This document shows positions 16,205 to 24,953 of a DNA stretch of 34,087 bases, in pieces. This stretch comes from Paracoccus aestuariivivens (lineage in GTDB: Bacteria > Pseudomonadota > Alphaproteobacteria > Rhodobacterales > Rhodobacteraceae). The position numbers and the translations under genes were made by a program. A model generated the notes under the pieces. It was not told where the DNA came from. It searched no databases and saw nothing but the letters and a program-made list of their open reading frames with translations. The DNA lies in the NCBI RefSeq assembly GCF_009711225.1, contig NZ_WMIE01000026.1, positions 1-34,087 of the forward strand. Reading direction: 5' to 3'. Each line of letters begins with the position of its first letter. Positions within the stretch are counted from its first letter, which is position 1.

Positions 16205-16768
16205 ATGTCCGACGAAATTGAGATCGATACTGACGACCTGGAACGCCGGATGAAGGGCGCGATGGAATCCTTGCGCCACGAGTTCTCCTCGTTGCGCACG
16301 GGTCGCGCCTCGGCCAGCATGGTCGAACCTATCATGGTGGATGCTTATGGCTCCCCCACGCCGATCAACCAGATCGGGACCGTGAACGTGCCGGAACCGC
16401 GCATGGTCACCATCAACGTGTGGGACAAGGCGCTGGTCTCGAAGGCCGAAAAGGCGATCCGCGATTCGGGGCTGGGGATCAATCCCCAGCTCAACGGCAC
16501 CATTATCATGCTGCCGATCCCGGAACTGAACGAAGAGCGTCGCCGCGACCTGACCCGCGTCGCAGCGCAATATGCCGAGCATGCCCGCGTTGCGGTTCGC
16601 AACGTGCGCCGTGACGGCATGGATCAGATCAAGAAGGCCAAATCCGCAGGCATGTCGGAAGATGACCAGAAATTCTGGGAATCCTCGGTGCAGGAATTGA
16701 CCGACAAGATGATTGCAGCCGTCGATCAGGCGCTAGAGGCCAAGCAGGCCGAAATCATGCAGGTCTGA
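16205..16768 (+). CDS. frr: Ribosome recycling factor
   Basis: Splits post-termination ribosomes together with EF-G. The 187 residues are standard. Recognisable segments are LRTGRASASMVEPIMVDAYG, TPINQIGTVNVPEPR, NDxG-like IRDSGLGINPQLNGTII and the long-helix AQYAEHARVAVRNVRRDGMD. The start is the ATG at 16205. Only 5 bp separate it from uppS, so the two are co-transcribed. Confidence 0.97.
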   Translation: MSDEIEIDTDDLERRMKGAMESLRHEFSSLRTGRASASMVEPIMVDAYGSPTPINQIGTVNVPEPRMVTINVWDKALVSKAEKAIRDSGLGINPQLNGTIIMLPIPELNEERRRDLTRVAAQYAEHARVAVRNVRRDGMDQIKKAKSAGMSEDDQKFWESSVQELTDKMIAAVDQALEAKQAEIMQV

Positions 16769-16773
16769 ACTTT

Positions 16774-17502
16774 ATGGCCGATCCCGCAGCCAGATTATCT
16801 AGCACAGAGATCACACGAAACCGGCACGTTGCTATCATCATGGATGGCAACGGCCGTTGGGCGGTGAATAAAGGGTGGCCTCGGCTTGTCGGCCATCGCC
16901 GCGGGGCCGAAAGGGTCAAGCAACTCGTCCGGGCCTGCCCGGATATGGGTGTGAACTGGCTGACGCTTTACGCCTTCTCGACCGAGAACTGGAAACGCAC
17001 GACCGAGGAAGTTCTGGGTCTGATGGGTATTTTCACCCGCTACATCGAACGCGAGGCCGATGGCATCGCCGCCGATGGCGTGCGGATGCGGTTCATCGGC
17101 GGACGGGAACGGCTGGATCCGAAACTGCGCAATCTGATGGAGGGGATCGAGGCGCGGACGGCGGGTAATACGCGCCTGAACCTGACTGTCGCGATCAATT
17201 ACGGTGGCCGCGACGAGGTGCTGCGCGCCTCGCGCCGCTTGGCCGAGCGTATGGCAAGGGGCGAGATCACCAATCCGACGGAAGCCGACTTTGCGTCCTG
17301 CCTTGATACGGCCGGTCATCCCGATCCGGATCTGGTGATCCGTACCTCGGGCGAGACGCGGACATCGAACTTCCTGCCGTTTCAGGCGGCTTATGCGGAA
17401 TACGAATTTACACAGACACTCTGGCCTGACTTTACGCCCGAACATCTGGGCGAGATCCTTGATCGCTTCAGCCTTCGCGACCGACGCTTCGGTAACGCAT
17501 GA
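16774..17502 (+). CDS. uppS: Di-trans,poly-cis-undecaprenyl diphosphate synthase
   Basis: Cis-prenyltransferase that builds the C55 carrier lipid for peptidoglycan and O-antigen from FPP and IPP. The 242 residues contain the catalytic HVAIIMDGNGRWA (Asp24), GHRRGAERVK, TLYAFSTENWKR and the C-terminal RTSGETRTSNFLPFQAAYAE. The usual RxSNFLLWQ reads RTSNFLPFQ, a mild change. Its stop overlaps the cdsA start by 4 bp. Confidence 0.96.
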   Translation: MADPAARLSSTEITRNRHVAIIMDGNGRWAVNKGWPRLVGHRRGAERVKQLVRACPDMGVNWLTLYAFSTENWKRTTEEVLGLMGIFTRYIEREADGIAADGVRMRFIGGRERLDPKLRNLMEGIEARTAGNTRLNLTVAINYGGRDEVLRASRRLAERMARGEITNPTEADFASCLDTAGHPDPDLVIRTSGETRTSNFLPFQAAYAEYEFTQTLWPDFTPEHLGEILDRFSLRDRRFGNA

Positions 17503-18347
17503 AGGGCCCAACGAATTTTCGTGAGCGTATGGGGGCCAGACTGAACCCGGGACAATGGGCGGATCTTCGCAAGCGCTTTGGCTGGGGCAGTCTGCTGCTG
17601 GTTCTGGGCGTCGCCCTGTTGTCGTCATCCGGCATCTGGATGCAGCTTGGGGTTTCGGCTGTTGTCGGCCTCATGATGTGGGAACTTGCGCGTCTGACTG
17701 CTTGGCGCCACCCCGAGTTTCACAGCCCTCGTCATCCGGTCTTGATTGCCATTCTCGCGGGGCTGGTTCTGCTCGCCATGCTGGAACTGCCGGGCAACTG
17801 GCCGATGCTGCTGGTGGTGATCCCCATCCTCGTCGGGATGCCCGGAACTCATGAGCATGAACGGCTGCCCTTTGCCATTTTCACCGCAGCCATCCTTGGC
17901 GCGGGATATGCCCTTGTCGTCATGCGCGAGGTCATGGGCTTGCCCACGGTCTTCTGGATCGTGGCGACCGTCGTGCAATCCGATGTGCTGGGCTATTTCG
18001 TTGGGCGCAAACTGGGCGGGCCGAAATTCTGGCCTTCGCTCAGCCCGAAGAAAACCTGGAGCGGCACCGTCGCCGGATGGGTCGGGGCCTTTGTGCTTGC
18101 CGGTGGCCTGTTCGGAATCGGATGTTCGGGTGCCAGCATTCTGCTGATCGGGCCCATGCTGGCCATCGCAGGGCAATTCGGCGACATTGCGGAAAGCTGG
18201 CTGAAGCGGCGCGTCAGCGCCAAGGACAGTTCTGATCTGATCCCGGGACATGGGGGGGTGCTGGATCGGTTCGATGCGATGTCCGCGGCCCTATTGCTGG
18301 CGCTGATCCTGATGTTCTTCCATATCCTGCCGGAAATCGGAGGCTGA
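17499..18347 (+). CDS. cdsA: Phosphatidate cytidylyltransferase (CDP-diacylglycerol synthase)
   Basis: Makes CDP-diacylglycerol from CTP and phosphatidic acid, the branch point of phospholipid synthesis. The 282-residue protein is highly hydrophobic with about seven membrane spans. The family signature is complete near the C-terminus: SWLKRRVSAKDSSDLIPGHG followed by GVLDRFD. The start ATG overlaps the uppS stop (ATGA); dxr follows after 3 bp. The first 30 residues are basic and precede the first span. Confidence 0.96.
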   Translation: MKGPTNFRERMGARLNPGQWADLRKRFGWGSLLLVLGVALLSSSGIWMQLGVSAVVGLMMWELARLTAWRHPEFHSPRHPVLIAILAGLVLLAMLELPGNWPMLLVVIPILVGMPGTHEHERLPFAIFTAAILGAGYALVVMREVMGLPTVFWIVATVVQSDVLGYFVGRKLGGPKFWPSLSPKKTWSGTVAGWVGAFVLAGGLFGIGCSGASILLIGPMLAIAGQFGDIAESWLKRRVSAKDSSDLIPGHGGVLDRFDAMSAALLLALILMFFHILPEIGG

Positions 18348-18350
18348 GAC

Positions 18351-19523
18351 ATGCGCAGCATTTCCGTGCTGGGGGCCACGGGCTCTATCGGCGAAAGTGC
18401 ATTTGATCTGCTGATGCGGGCGGGCGGCCCCAAGGCCTACCGTACCGTTGCGTTGACGGGGGCGACAAATATCGCTCGTCTGGCCGAGATGGCCCGCGCA
18501 TTGCAGGCCGAAATTGCGGTCACGGCCTCGCCCGAGAGGCTTGCCGATCTGCGCGACGCCTTGGCGGGATCGGGCATCGACGCCGCTGCCGGTCCCGAGG
18601 CGATTGCCGAGGCTGCCGCGCGTCCAGCCGATTGGACCCTGTCTGCGATCATCGGCGCGGCTGGTCTTCCTCCGGGTCTTGAGGTCTTGCGTCGTGGCGG
18701 TACCCTGGCGCTTGCGAACAAGGAAAGCCTTGTCGCGGCGGGGCGCTTGGTCATGTCCGAGGCTAACCGGCATGGCGCACAGATCTTGCCGGTAGATTCT
18801 GAACATTCAGCTATTTTTCAATCTCTTGCGGGAGAGCCTCTCGAAAATATCGAGAGCGTGACGATCACGGCATCAGGCGGTGCGTTCCGCGACTGGCCGC
18901 TTGAACGTCTGGTGCGCGCGACCGTGGCCGAGGCGTCTTGCCATCCGAATTGGGCGATGGGGCAAAGGATCACGATCGACAGTGCCTCGATGTTCAATAA
19001 GGCGCTTGAAATTATTGAAACACATGAGTTTTTCGGAATCGATGAGGGGCGCATAAAGGTTCTGGTGCATCCGCAATCAATCATTCATGCCTTCGTTTCG
19101 CATCGCGACGGAGCCAGCATCGCACATATGGGAGCGCCCGACATGCGCCATGCCATCGGTTACGCCCTGAATTGGCCCCAGCGCGGGCCGCTACCCGTCG
19201 CACCGCTGGATCTGGCGGAAATCGGCAACCTGACTTTTGCCACGCCCGACGAACAGCGTTGGCCCGCTTTGCGTCTTGCCCGCGAGGTCATCCGTGCCGG
19301 AGGTGCTGCTGGTGCGGTGCTGAACGCGGCAAAGGAACAGGCGCTTGATGATTTCATCGCGGGCCGGATCGGTTTTTGCGATATGGCTCCAGCGGTCGAG
19401 CGCGCCTTGGATGCTTGCGCCCGCGAGGCGGGTTTTTCGGCTGACCCGACCGATCTTGAACAGGTCATCGGATGGGACCGGCGCGGGCGACACTACGCGG
19501 CCTGCACGGCAGGTGCGGCATGA
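18351..19523 (+). CDS. dxr: 1-deoxy-D-xylulose 5-phosphate reductoisomerase
   Basis: Second step of the MEP isoprenoid pathway, NADPH-dependent rearrangement and reduction of DXP to MEP. The 390 residues show the NADPH-binding VLGATGSIGESAFDLL (6-21), the ALANKESLV motif, the metal site VDSEHSAIFQ and the flexible-loop GGAFRDWP. It supplies precursors for UppS two genes upstream. It overlaps rseP by 4 bp. Confidence 0.97.
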   Translation: MRSISVLGATGSIGESAFDLLMRAGGPKAYRTVALTGATNIARLAEMARALQAEIAVTASPERLADLRDALAGSGIDAAAGPEAIAEAAARPADWTLSAIIGAAGLPPGLEVLRRGGTLALANKESLVAAGRLVMSEANRHGAQILPVDSEHSAIFQSLAGEPLENIESVTITASGGAFRDWPLERLVRATVAEASCHPNWAMGQRITIDSASMFNKALEIIETHEFFGIDEGRIKVLVHPQSIIHAFVSHRDGASIAHMGAPDMRHAIGYALNWPQRGPLPVAPLDLAEIGNLTFATPDEQRWPALRLAREVIRAGGAAGAVLNAAKEQALDDFIAGRIGFCDMAPAVERALDACAREAGFSADPTDLEQVIGWDRRGRHYAACTAGAA

Positions 19524-20848
19524 GCGCGTTGATTGCCGAACTTGGCGGGCTGATCTGGACGATCTGCGCATTCATCATCGCATTGTCCATCATCGTCACC
19601 GTCCACGAATACGGACATTACATTGTCGGGCGCTGGTCGGGCATCAAGGCCGAGGTTTTTTCGCTGGGTTTCGGTCCGCGACTGATCTCGCGTCGGGACA
19701 AGCACGGCACGGTATGGCAACTCGCCGCGATCCCGCTAGGAGGCTATGTCCGTTTCCTTGGCGACGCCAACGCGGCCAGTGCGGGTTCGGCGGCTGACGT
19801 CGATCCGAAGCTCTCGCGGCAATCCCTTCCCGGAGCGCCGCTATGGGCGCGGTTCGCGACAGTCGCGGCCGGTCCTGTATTTAACTTCATCCTGTCTATC
19901 CTCGTTTTTGGCGGGGTTGCGATGTGGCAAGGCATGCCGGTCGACGAACCGGAGGTCGGTGCGATACGCGCCGCGCCGGCATCCGTGCAGATCGAACTGC
20001 AATCGGGTGACCGCATTCTTGCGCTGGACGGAAAACCGGTCGCCACATGGACGGACCTTGGCAAGATTGCGTCGGAACTGCCGCTGCAGCCCTCGCATGA
20101 ATGGACCGTTCGTCGCGATGGTCAGGAAATCACCGTTGCCGGTCCCGATCCGATGCCTGCGCTTCTGACGGGTGTCGCGCCACGCAGCGCCGCTGCTGAT
20201 GCCGGCCTTCGCGCGGGGGACGTCATACTGGCCATCGACGGCAAGCCGGTGTCCCGTTTCGACGAATTGCGCGAGCGTGTCGTTGCGGCGCATGGCGCGC
20301 CGATCCTGCTGCGGGTATGGCGCGAAGGGCAGGACGAGGCCGACTATACCTTGCTCCCGCGCGAACAGGATCTGCCGACTGCCGAGGGTTACGAGAAACG
20401 CTGGATGATCGGTGTGACTGGAGGCGGGACCTACTTCGATCCCGCAACCCGCTCGACGGGGCCGTTCGAGGCATTGACGATCGGGGCGGCGCGGACGTGG
20501 GACATTATTGCCTCATCGGTTTCCGGCCTTTGGGCAATGGTTTCGGGCCAGATCGGCAGCTGCAATCTGGGCGGAGCGATCTCGATCGCCGAAAGCACGG
20601 GGCAGGCCGCTTCGGCGGGGGGCAGCGATTTTCTGTGGTGGATAGGCGTCTTGTCGGCGGCAATCGGTTTCCTGAACCTGCTTCCGGTGCCGATTTTGGA
20701 CGGTGGCCACCTGATGTTTTATTTGTACGAGGCCGTCGCCGGACGACGTCCCTCGGATCGCATATTGGATATTTTGTCCGCTTTGGGCATGGCTGCGGTT
20801 CTGGCACTGATGATCTTTGGGCTCACCAACGACATTTTCTGTCCGTGA
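19520..20848 (+). CDS. rseP: RIP metalloprotease RseP (site-2 protease)
   Basis: Inner-membrane zinc protease that cuts anti-sigma factors and leftover signal peptides within the membrane. The 442 residues have HEYGH at 29-33 in the first span, two PDZ-like regions in the periplasmic part (around GVAPRSAAADAGLRAGDVIL for the second), and NLLPVPILDGGHL (Asp394) in the third span, the other zinc ligand. The start is the ATG at 19520, which overlaps the dxr stop as ATGA; frames starting upstream belong to dxr. Its place directly before bamA is conserved in proteobacteria and fits envelope stress control. Confidence 0.96.
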   Translation: MSALIAELGGLIWTICAFIIALSIIVTVHEYGHYIVGRWSGIKAEVFSLGFGPRLISRRDKHGTVWQLAAIPLGGYVRFLGDANAASAGSAADVDPKLSRQSLPGAPLWARFATVAAGPVFNFILSILVFGGVAMWQGMPVDEPEVGAIRAAPASVQIELQSGDRILALDGKPVATWTDLGKIASELPLQPSHEWTVRRDGQEITVAGPDPMPALLTGVAPRSAAADAGLRAGDVILAIDGKPVSRFDELRERVVAAHGAPILLRVWREGQDEADYTLLPREQDLPTAEGYEKRWMIGVTGGGTYFDPATRSTGPFEALTIGAARTWDIIASSVSGLWAMVSGQIGSCNLGGAISIAESTGQAASAGGSDFLWWIGVLSAAIGFLNLLPVPILDGGHLMFYLYEAVAGRRPSDRILDILSALGMAAVLALMIFGLTNDIFCP

Positions 20849-20862
20849 CAAGACCTTGTCTT

Positions 20863-20890
20863 TTGACAGAATGACCCGCTTCACTGTATC
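20863..20890 (+). promoter_or_regulatory. Candidate promoter for bamA-skp
   Basis: A perfect -35 box TTGACA (20863-20868) is followed 16 nt later by TGTATC (20885-20890), with TATCCA as an alternative -10 two bases on. It sits in the 101-bp gap after rseP, the largest gap in the cluster after pyrH, and would let bamA be expressed separately from the upstream genes. Confidence 0.45.
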
Positions 20891-20949
20891 CATCTTAGCA
20901 AACTGGGCGGGACAAACCCGCTGAAAAAGCACGACGCACGAGGGGCAGC

Positions 20950-23286
20950 ATGACAGATCGGAAAATCGGCAAGGGCGCACTGGCGCTGATTTCGGCGCTG
21001 GCAGTGGCCGCGCCGGCGGCGATGGTGCCATTGCCCGCCGCCGCCTATGTCTTCAGTAATGTCAGGATCGAGGGCAACCAAAGGATCGAACCGCAAACGA
21101 TCCTGTCCTATCTGGACCTGCAACGCGGCCGCGATGTTTCGGGCGGTGACCTGAACGCGGCTCTGCAACGGCTGCAGAATTCGGGGCTGTTCGAGCAGGT
21201 TGCGCTGACACCTTCGGGCGGGACGTTGGTCGTCAAAGTGACCGAGTATCCGACCATCAACAAGATCGTGTTCGAGGGCAACAAGCGCCTCAAGGACGAA
21301 AACCTCGCCGAGATCGTCAAGTCCAAATCGAACCGTGTCTATTCGCCCGCCCAGGCGGAAGCCGACGCGGCCGAGATCAGCAAGGTCTATGCCTCGCAGG
21401 GGCGGTTGGCCGCGCGCGTCGACCCGGCGATCATCCGTCGCGATAACAATCGCGTCGATCTGGTCTACGAGATCCGCGAGGGCGACGTGACCGAGATCGA
21501 GCGGATCGGCTTTGTCGGCAACCGGGCTTTCTCGGACCAGAAACTGCGTAACGTATTGCAGACCAAGCAGGCCGGCATTCTGCGCACCTTCATCAAACGC
21601 GACACCTTCTCGCCCGACCGGCTTCCGGTTGACGAAAAGCTGCTGACTGATTTCTACCGCTCGCGCGGTTTCGCCGACTTCAAGGTGCAAGCCGTTGCAC
21701 CGGAACTCGCGCGGGAACGGGATGCCTTCTACATCACTTTCCAGATTCAGGAAGGCCCGCAATATAAATTCGGCAATATCAACACGATCAGCGAAGTTCC
21801 GGGTGTCGATGCCGCTGAGTTCGCCAAGCAGAACCGTGTTCGAACCGGCGATGTCTACAACCCGAGCGTGATCGATACGACCATCCGCCGGATGGAGGCG
21901 CTGGCTATCAACAAGGGCCTGAACTTCGTCAATATCGAGCCGCGCATTACCCGCAACCCGCGCAGTCATTCGCTTGACCTGACCTTCGCGCTGACGCGCG
22001 GCCAGCGGATCTTTGTCGAACGGATCGACATTGAAGGTAACACCACCACGCTGGACGAAGTGATCCGTCGCCAGTTCGGCACTGTTGAGGGCGATCCCTT
22101 CAACCAGCGCGAGATTCGCAACTCGGCCGAACGGTTGCGTGCACTTGGCTATTTTGCCGATGTGCAGGCCGAAAGCCGTCCTGGCTCGTCCGGCGATCAG
22201 GTCATCGTTGATGTGAACGTCGAAGAACAGCCGACCGGCAGCTTGAACTTTGGTGTCAGCTACGGCGTATCGACCGGTGTCGGCTTCAACGCCTCGTTGG
22301 CCGAGCGGAACTTCCTTGGTCGCGGCCAAGAGGTCAACCTGACCTTCTCGACCGGTTCCGACAACCAATCCTCCGGCTTCACTTTCGTCGAGCCATTCTT
22401 CCTTGGCCGCAATCTGAAATTCCGCGGTCAGATCTGGTATAACACGACCGACCGTTACAACTCGGATTATAATACCCGCTCGGTCGGCGGTCTGACGGGG
22501 ATCGAGTTCCCGATTTCCGAAAATGGGCGGTTGGAACTGCGCTACAAACTCAGCAAGGATACGCTGTTTGACGTGGACCCGATCGAGGTCGATCCCGAAA
22601 GCGGCGAACTGGATGGCTCGTCGCCGATCCTGTACATGGAGCAGGGCGGCTATATCACCTCGGCGCTTGGCTACACCTATAGCTACGACAGCCGCATTCA
22701 GGGCCTTGATCCGCTGAACGCCTACCGGTTGCGGTTCGCGCAGGATTTCGCGGGTCTTGGTGGCGATGTGAAATCTGTCAACACCACACTTTATGCCGGC
22801 GGCGAGAGCCGTGCCTGGCGTGAAAGCGTGACCTTCCTTGCAGAGTTCGAGGCGGGGGCAGTTCATATGCTTGACGATAGCGACAGCCGCTTCCTTGACC
22901 GCCAGACCGGCAACGGCAAGATCCGTGGTTTCGAGCCGAACGGGTTTGGTCCGCGCGACCTGAACGCGCCGAACGAAGACGCGCTGGGGGGGAACTATTT
23001 CTGGGCCCTGCGGACCGAAATGCGCTTCCCGATCGGCCTGCCCGAGGAGTACGGCATCGCTGGCGGTCTGTTCGCAGATGCGGGTTCGGTCTGGGGCTTG
23101 GACAATACGGTCGGCGCCTATGGTGAGGAAGTTGACGACAGCATGCATGTCCGCGCGGCACTTGGTGCCTCGGTCTTCTGGACCACGCCGGTCGGCCCGC
23201 TGCGCTTTAACTTCTCGAAAGCCATTGCCAAGGAAGATTACGATCTTGAGCAAAGCTTCGACCTGACCATCTCGACCAAATTCTGA
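20950..23286 (+). CDS. bamA: Outer membrane protein assembly factor BamA
   Basis: Core of the BAM complex that folds beta-barrel proteins into the outer membrane. The 778 residues start with a signal peptide (hydrophobic 9-30, ending PLPAAA). Five POTRA domains follow, visible from repeats such as VFSNVRIEGNQRI, NKIVFEGNKRLKDENL, IERIGFVGNRAFSDQKLR and VERIDIEGNTTTLDEVIRRQ. The C-terminal barrel contains the lid-lock VRGF equivalent KIRGFEPNGFGP and ends in Phe (TISTKF), the outer-membrane insertion signal. GAGGGG precedes the ATG. The stop TGA shares its A with the ATG of skp. Confidence 0.97.
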   Translation: MTDRKIGKGALALISALAVAAPAAMVPLPAAAYVFSNVRIEGNQRIEPQTILSYLDLQRGRDVSGGDLNAALQRLQNSGLFEQVALTPSGGTLVVKVTEYPTINKIVFEGNKRLKDENLAEIVKSKSNRVYSPAQAEADAAEISKVYASQGRLAARVDPAIIRRDNNRVDLVYEIREGDVTEIERIGFVGNRAFSDQKLRNVLQTKQAGILRTFIKRDTFSPDRLPVDEKLLTDFYRSRGFADFKVQAVAPELARERDAFYITFQIQEGPQYKFGNINTISEVPGVDAAEFAKQNRVRTGDVYNPSVIDTTIRRMEALAINKGLNFVNIEPRITRNPRSHSLDLTFALTRGQRIFVERIDIEGNTTTLDEVIRRQFGTVEGDPFNQREIRNSAERLRALGYFADVQAESRPGSSGDQVIVDVNVEEQPTGSLNFGVSYGVSTGVGFNASLAERNFLGRGQEVNLTFSTGSDNQSSGFTFVEPFFLGRNLKFRGQIWYNTTDRYNSDYNTRSVGGLTGIEFPISENGRLELRYKLSKDTLFDVDPIEVDPESGELDGSSPILYMEQGGYITSALGYTYSYDSRIQGLDPLNAYRLRFAQDFAGLGGDVKSVNTTLYAGGESRAWRESVTFLAEFEAGAVHMLDDSDSRFLDRQTGNGKIRGFEPNGFGPRDLNAPNEDALGGNYFWALRTEMRFPIGLPEEYGIAGGLFADAGSVWGLDNTVGAYGEEVDDSMHVRAALGASVFWTTPVGPLRFNFSKAIAKEDYDLEQSFDLTISTKF

Positions 23287-23945
23287 TGTGCAGGCTGTCC
23301 AGCATCGCGGCTTTAGTGGCGGTGCTGGGCACCCAATCGGCCTGGGCGCAGACCGATCCGCAGACGCCTCCGGTGATCGAGCCGCCTGCGGTGACGCAGC
23401 CGCTATCGGAAACCCCCGCTCCGGGGTTGATCGTCGAGTCCGCCGATCCCCAAAACGGACAATCCAGCCCCGGTATCCTGACCATTGATCAGGAGGAGTT
23501 GTTCAGTGCCTCGAAATGGGGAAAGCGCGTTCAAGCCGATCTTGAAAAGAAAAGCCGTGAAATCGCCGACGAGAACGAGCGGTTGGCCGTGCAGTTTTCC
23601 AATGAAGAAGAACAACTGACAACCTTGCGCGGCACATTGCCGGCGGACGAGTTCCGCAAGCGGGCCGATGAGTTCGACAAGCGTGTGGTCGAGGTTCGTC
23701 GCCAAAGGGACAGTGTCGGTCGCGAGTTGCAAGAGCATGTCGACGAGGAGCGTGCGGCCTTCTTTCGCGCCGCATTGCCCGAACTGGCGCAGGTGATGAA
23801 AGAACGTGGCGCGGTCGTTGTTCTGGATCAGCGGGCGATCTTCGTTTCGGCGCAGACGGCCGATATCACGGCCGTAATGATCGAACGTCTGGACACGAAT
23901 ATCGGTGCAGGCCCGGCAGAGAATGCCGCGCCTGCAAAACCGTAG
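23286..23945 (+). CDS. skp: OmpH/Skp family periplasmic chaperone
   Basis: Escorts unfolded outer-membrane proteins from the Sec machinery to BamA. The 219 residues have a signal peptide (SSIAALVAVLGTQSAWA, cut near residue 21), then a Pro-rich segment to about residue 50. The Skp core follows: a short strand GILTIDQEELFSASKWGKRV, a long charged coiled coil about 85-150, and the returning strand RGAVVVLDQRAIFVSAQTADIT. It overlaps bamA by one base (TGATG), so production is coupled to its partner. In many relatives fabZ and lpxA follow; here the next gene is convergent and unrelated. Confidence 0.9.
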   Translation: MCRLSSIAALVAVLGTQSAWAQTDPQTPPVIEPPAVTQPLSETPAPGLIVESADPQNGQSSPGILTIDQEELFSASKWGKRVQADLEKKSREIADENERLAVQFSNEEEQLTTLRGTLPADEFRKRADEFDKRVVEVRRQRDSVGRELQEHVDEERAAFFRAALPELAQVMKERGAVVVLDQRAIFVSAQTADITAVMIERLDTNIGAGPAENAAPAKP

Positions 23946-23951
23946 CGGCCC

Positions 23952-24890
23952 TTATCGGTCTAGGCTTGTGATCCGCTGGGTCATCAGATCGAAGAAACCG
24001 GCGCGGTTGATATCGCGGATGAACAGCGCGTTCGGCTCACGTCCTGTGACACGCCACCAATCCGCGACGGTCATTCCCAGCGTCAACTCGCCCTGAGTTT
24101 CGATCTCGACGTTGATGTGCCGCCCCGTGAACAGTTCGGGTTGAAGTAACCACGCTATCGCACAGGGGTCGTGCAAGGGAGCCCCCTCGCTGCCATATTT
24201 TTCGCGGTCGTAGCGCTCGAAAAAGTCGGTCCATCCTGCGACGGCCTGGCCGACCGGACCGCTTGCACGCATGGTCTCGATCCATTCCCGACTGGTCAAC
24301 GCCTTATGGGTGACGTCAAGCGGCAGCACGGTCAGGGGAACGCCGCTGGTGAAAACAATCTTGGCAGCTTCCGGATCGACATAGATGTTGAACTCGGCAG
24401 CCGGAGTGATGTTGCCGACCTCGAAATAGGCTCCGCCCATCAGGACGATACGCTCGACGCGGCCGATAATGTCCGGCGCTTGCCGGAAGGCCATCGCGAT
24501 GTTCGTCAGCGGGCCGATAGGAACTAGCGTGACGCTGCCTTTTGCCTCGCGCCGCAAAGTTTCGACGATGAAATCCACGGCATGCCCTTGCGCAAGTGGG
24601 GTGTCGGGTTCGAACAACTCGATTCCGTCCAGTCCGCTTTTGCCGTGGACATGCTCGGCCGTGACCAAAGGACGGGAAAGGGGCGCCGCGCTACCGGCGT
24701 AGACCGGAACATCGCGGCGACCGGCGATCTGGCAAATGATGCGGGCGTTCCGTTCTGTCAGGTCCAGCGGGACGTTGCCCGCGACCGTGGTAATGCCAAG
24801 AACTTCAAGCTCGGGGCTGGCCAGTGCCAGCAGAAGCGCGACCGCGTCATCCTGTCCGGGGTCGGTATCTATGATGATTTTTTTTGTCAT
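23952..24890 (-). CDS. Inosine-uridine preferring nucleoside hydrolase family protein
   Basis: Calcium-dependent N-ribosidase that splits ribonucleosides to base and ribose for salvage. The 312 residues open with KKIIIDTDPGQDDAVALL, giving Asp10, Asp14 and Asp15 at the calcium site; His82 lies in EHVHGKSGL, and Asp241 in LHDPCAIAW completes the metal ligands. EFNIYVDPEAA (about 166-176) is the substrate-binding segment. I took the ATG at 24890; its Shine-Dalgarno AAGGAG, 7 nt upstream, is buried in a 13-bp hairpin, described separately. It ends 6 bp from the convergent skp stop and follows the acylase gene on the same strand. Confidence 0.93.
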   Translation of the reverse strand: MTKKIIIDTDPGQDDAVALLLALASPELEVLGITTVAGNVPLDLTERNARIICQIAGRRDVPVYAGSAAPLSRPLVTAEHVHGKSGLDGIELFEPDTPLAQGHAVDFIVETLRREAKGSVTLVPIGPLTNIAMAFRQAPDIIGRVERIVLMGGAYFEVGNITPAAEFNIYVDPEAAKIVFTSGVPLTVLPLDVTHKALTSREWIETMRASGPVGQAVAGWTDFFERYDREKYGSEGAPLHDPCAIAWLLQPELFTGRHINVEIETQGELTLGMTVADWWRVTGREPNALFIRDINRAGFFDLMTQRITSLDR

Positions 24891-24896
24891 TTCTGC

Positions 24897-24936
24897 GCTC
24901 CTTGCTGCCTGCCGCAACATGCGGGCAGCAAGGAGC
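24897..24936 (-). promoter_or_regulatory. Hairpin covering the nucleoside hydrolase ribosome binding site
   Basis: Plus-strand arms GCTCCTTGCTGCC (24897-24909) and GGCAGCAAGGAGC (24924-24936) are perfect 13-bp complements with a possible inner CGCA/TGCG pairing. On the minus-strand RNA the 3' arm holds AAGGAG (24903-24898), exactly 7 nt from the ATG at 24890, and the 5' arm holds CUCCUU. Translation should be hindered while the stem stands. It may also slow or end transcription coming from the acylase gene 17 bp upstream, though it has no U-run. Confidence 0.7.
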
Positions 24937-24953
24937 AGGTTTCAAGCCCAAGT

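Noticed and set aside
20847..20864. GACAAG/CTTGTC repeat followed by TTTT after rseP as a terminator
   Set aside because: The stem is only 6 bp with a 2-nt loop, too tight to fold fully, and bamA should be read in the same direction.
20881..23253. A 790-codon minus-strand open frame opposite bamA and its leader
   Set aside because: Antisense shadow of bamA with no ribosome binding site and composition typical of reverse-read coding DNA.
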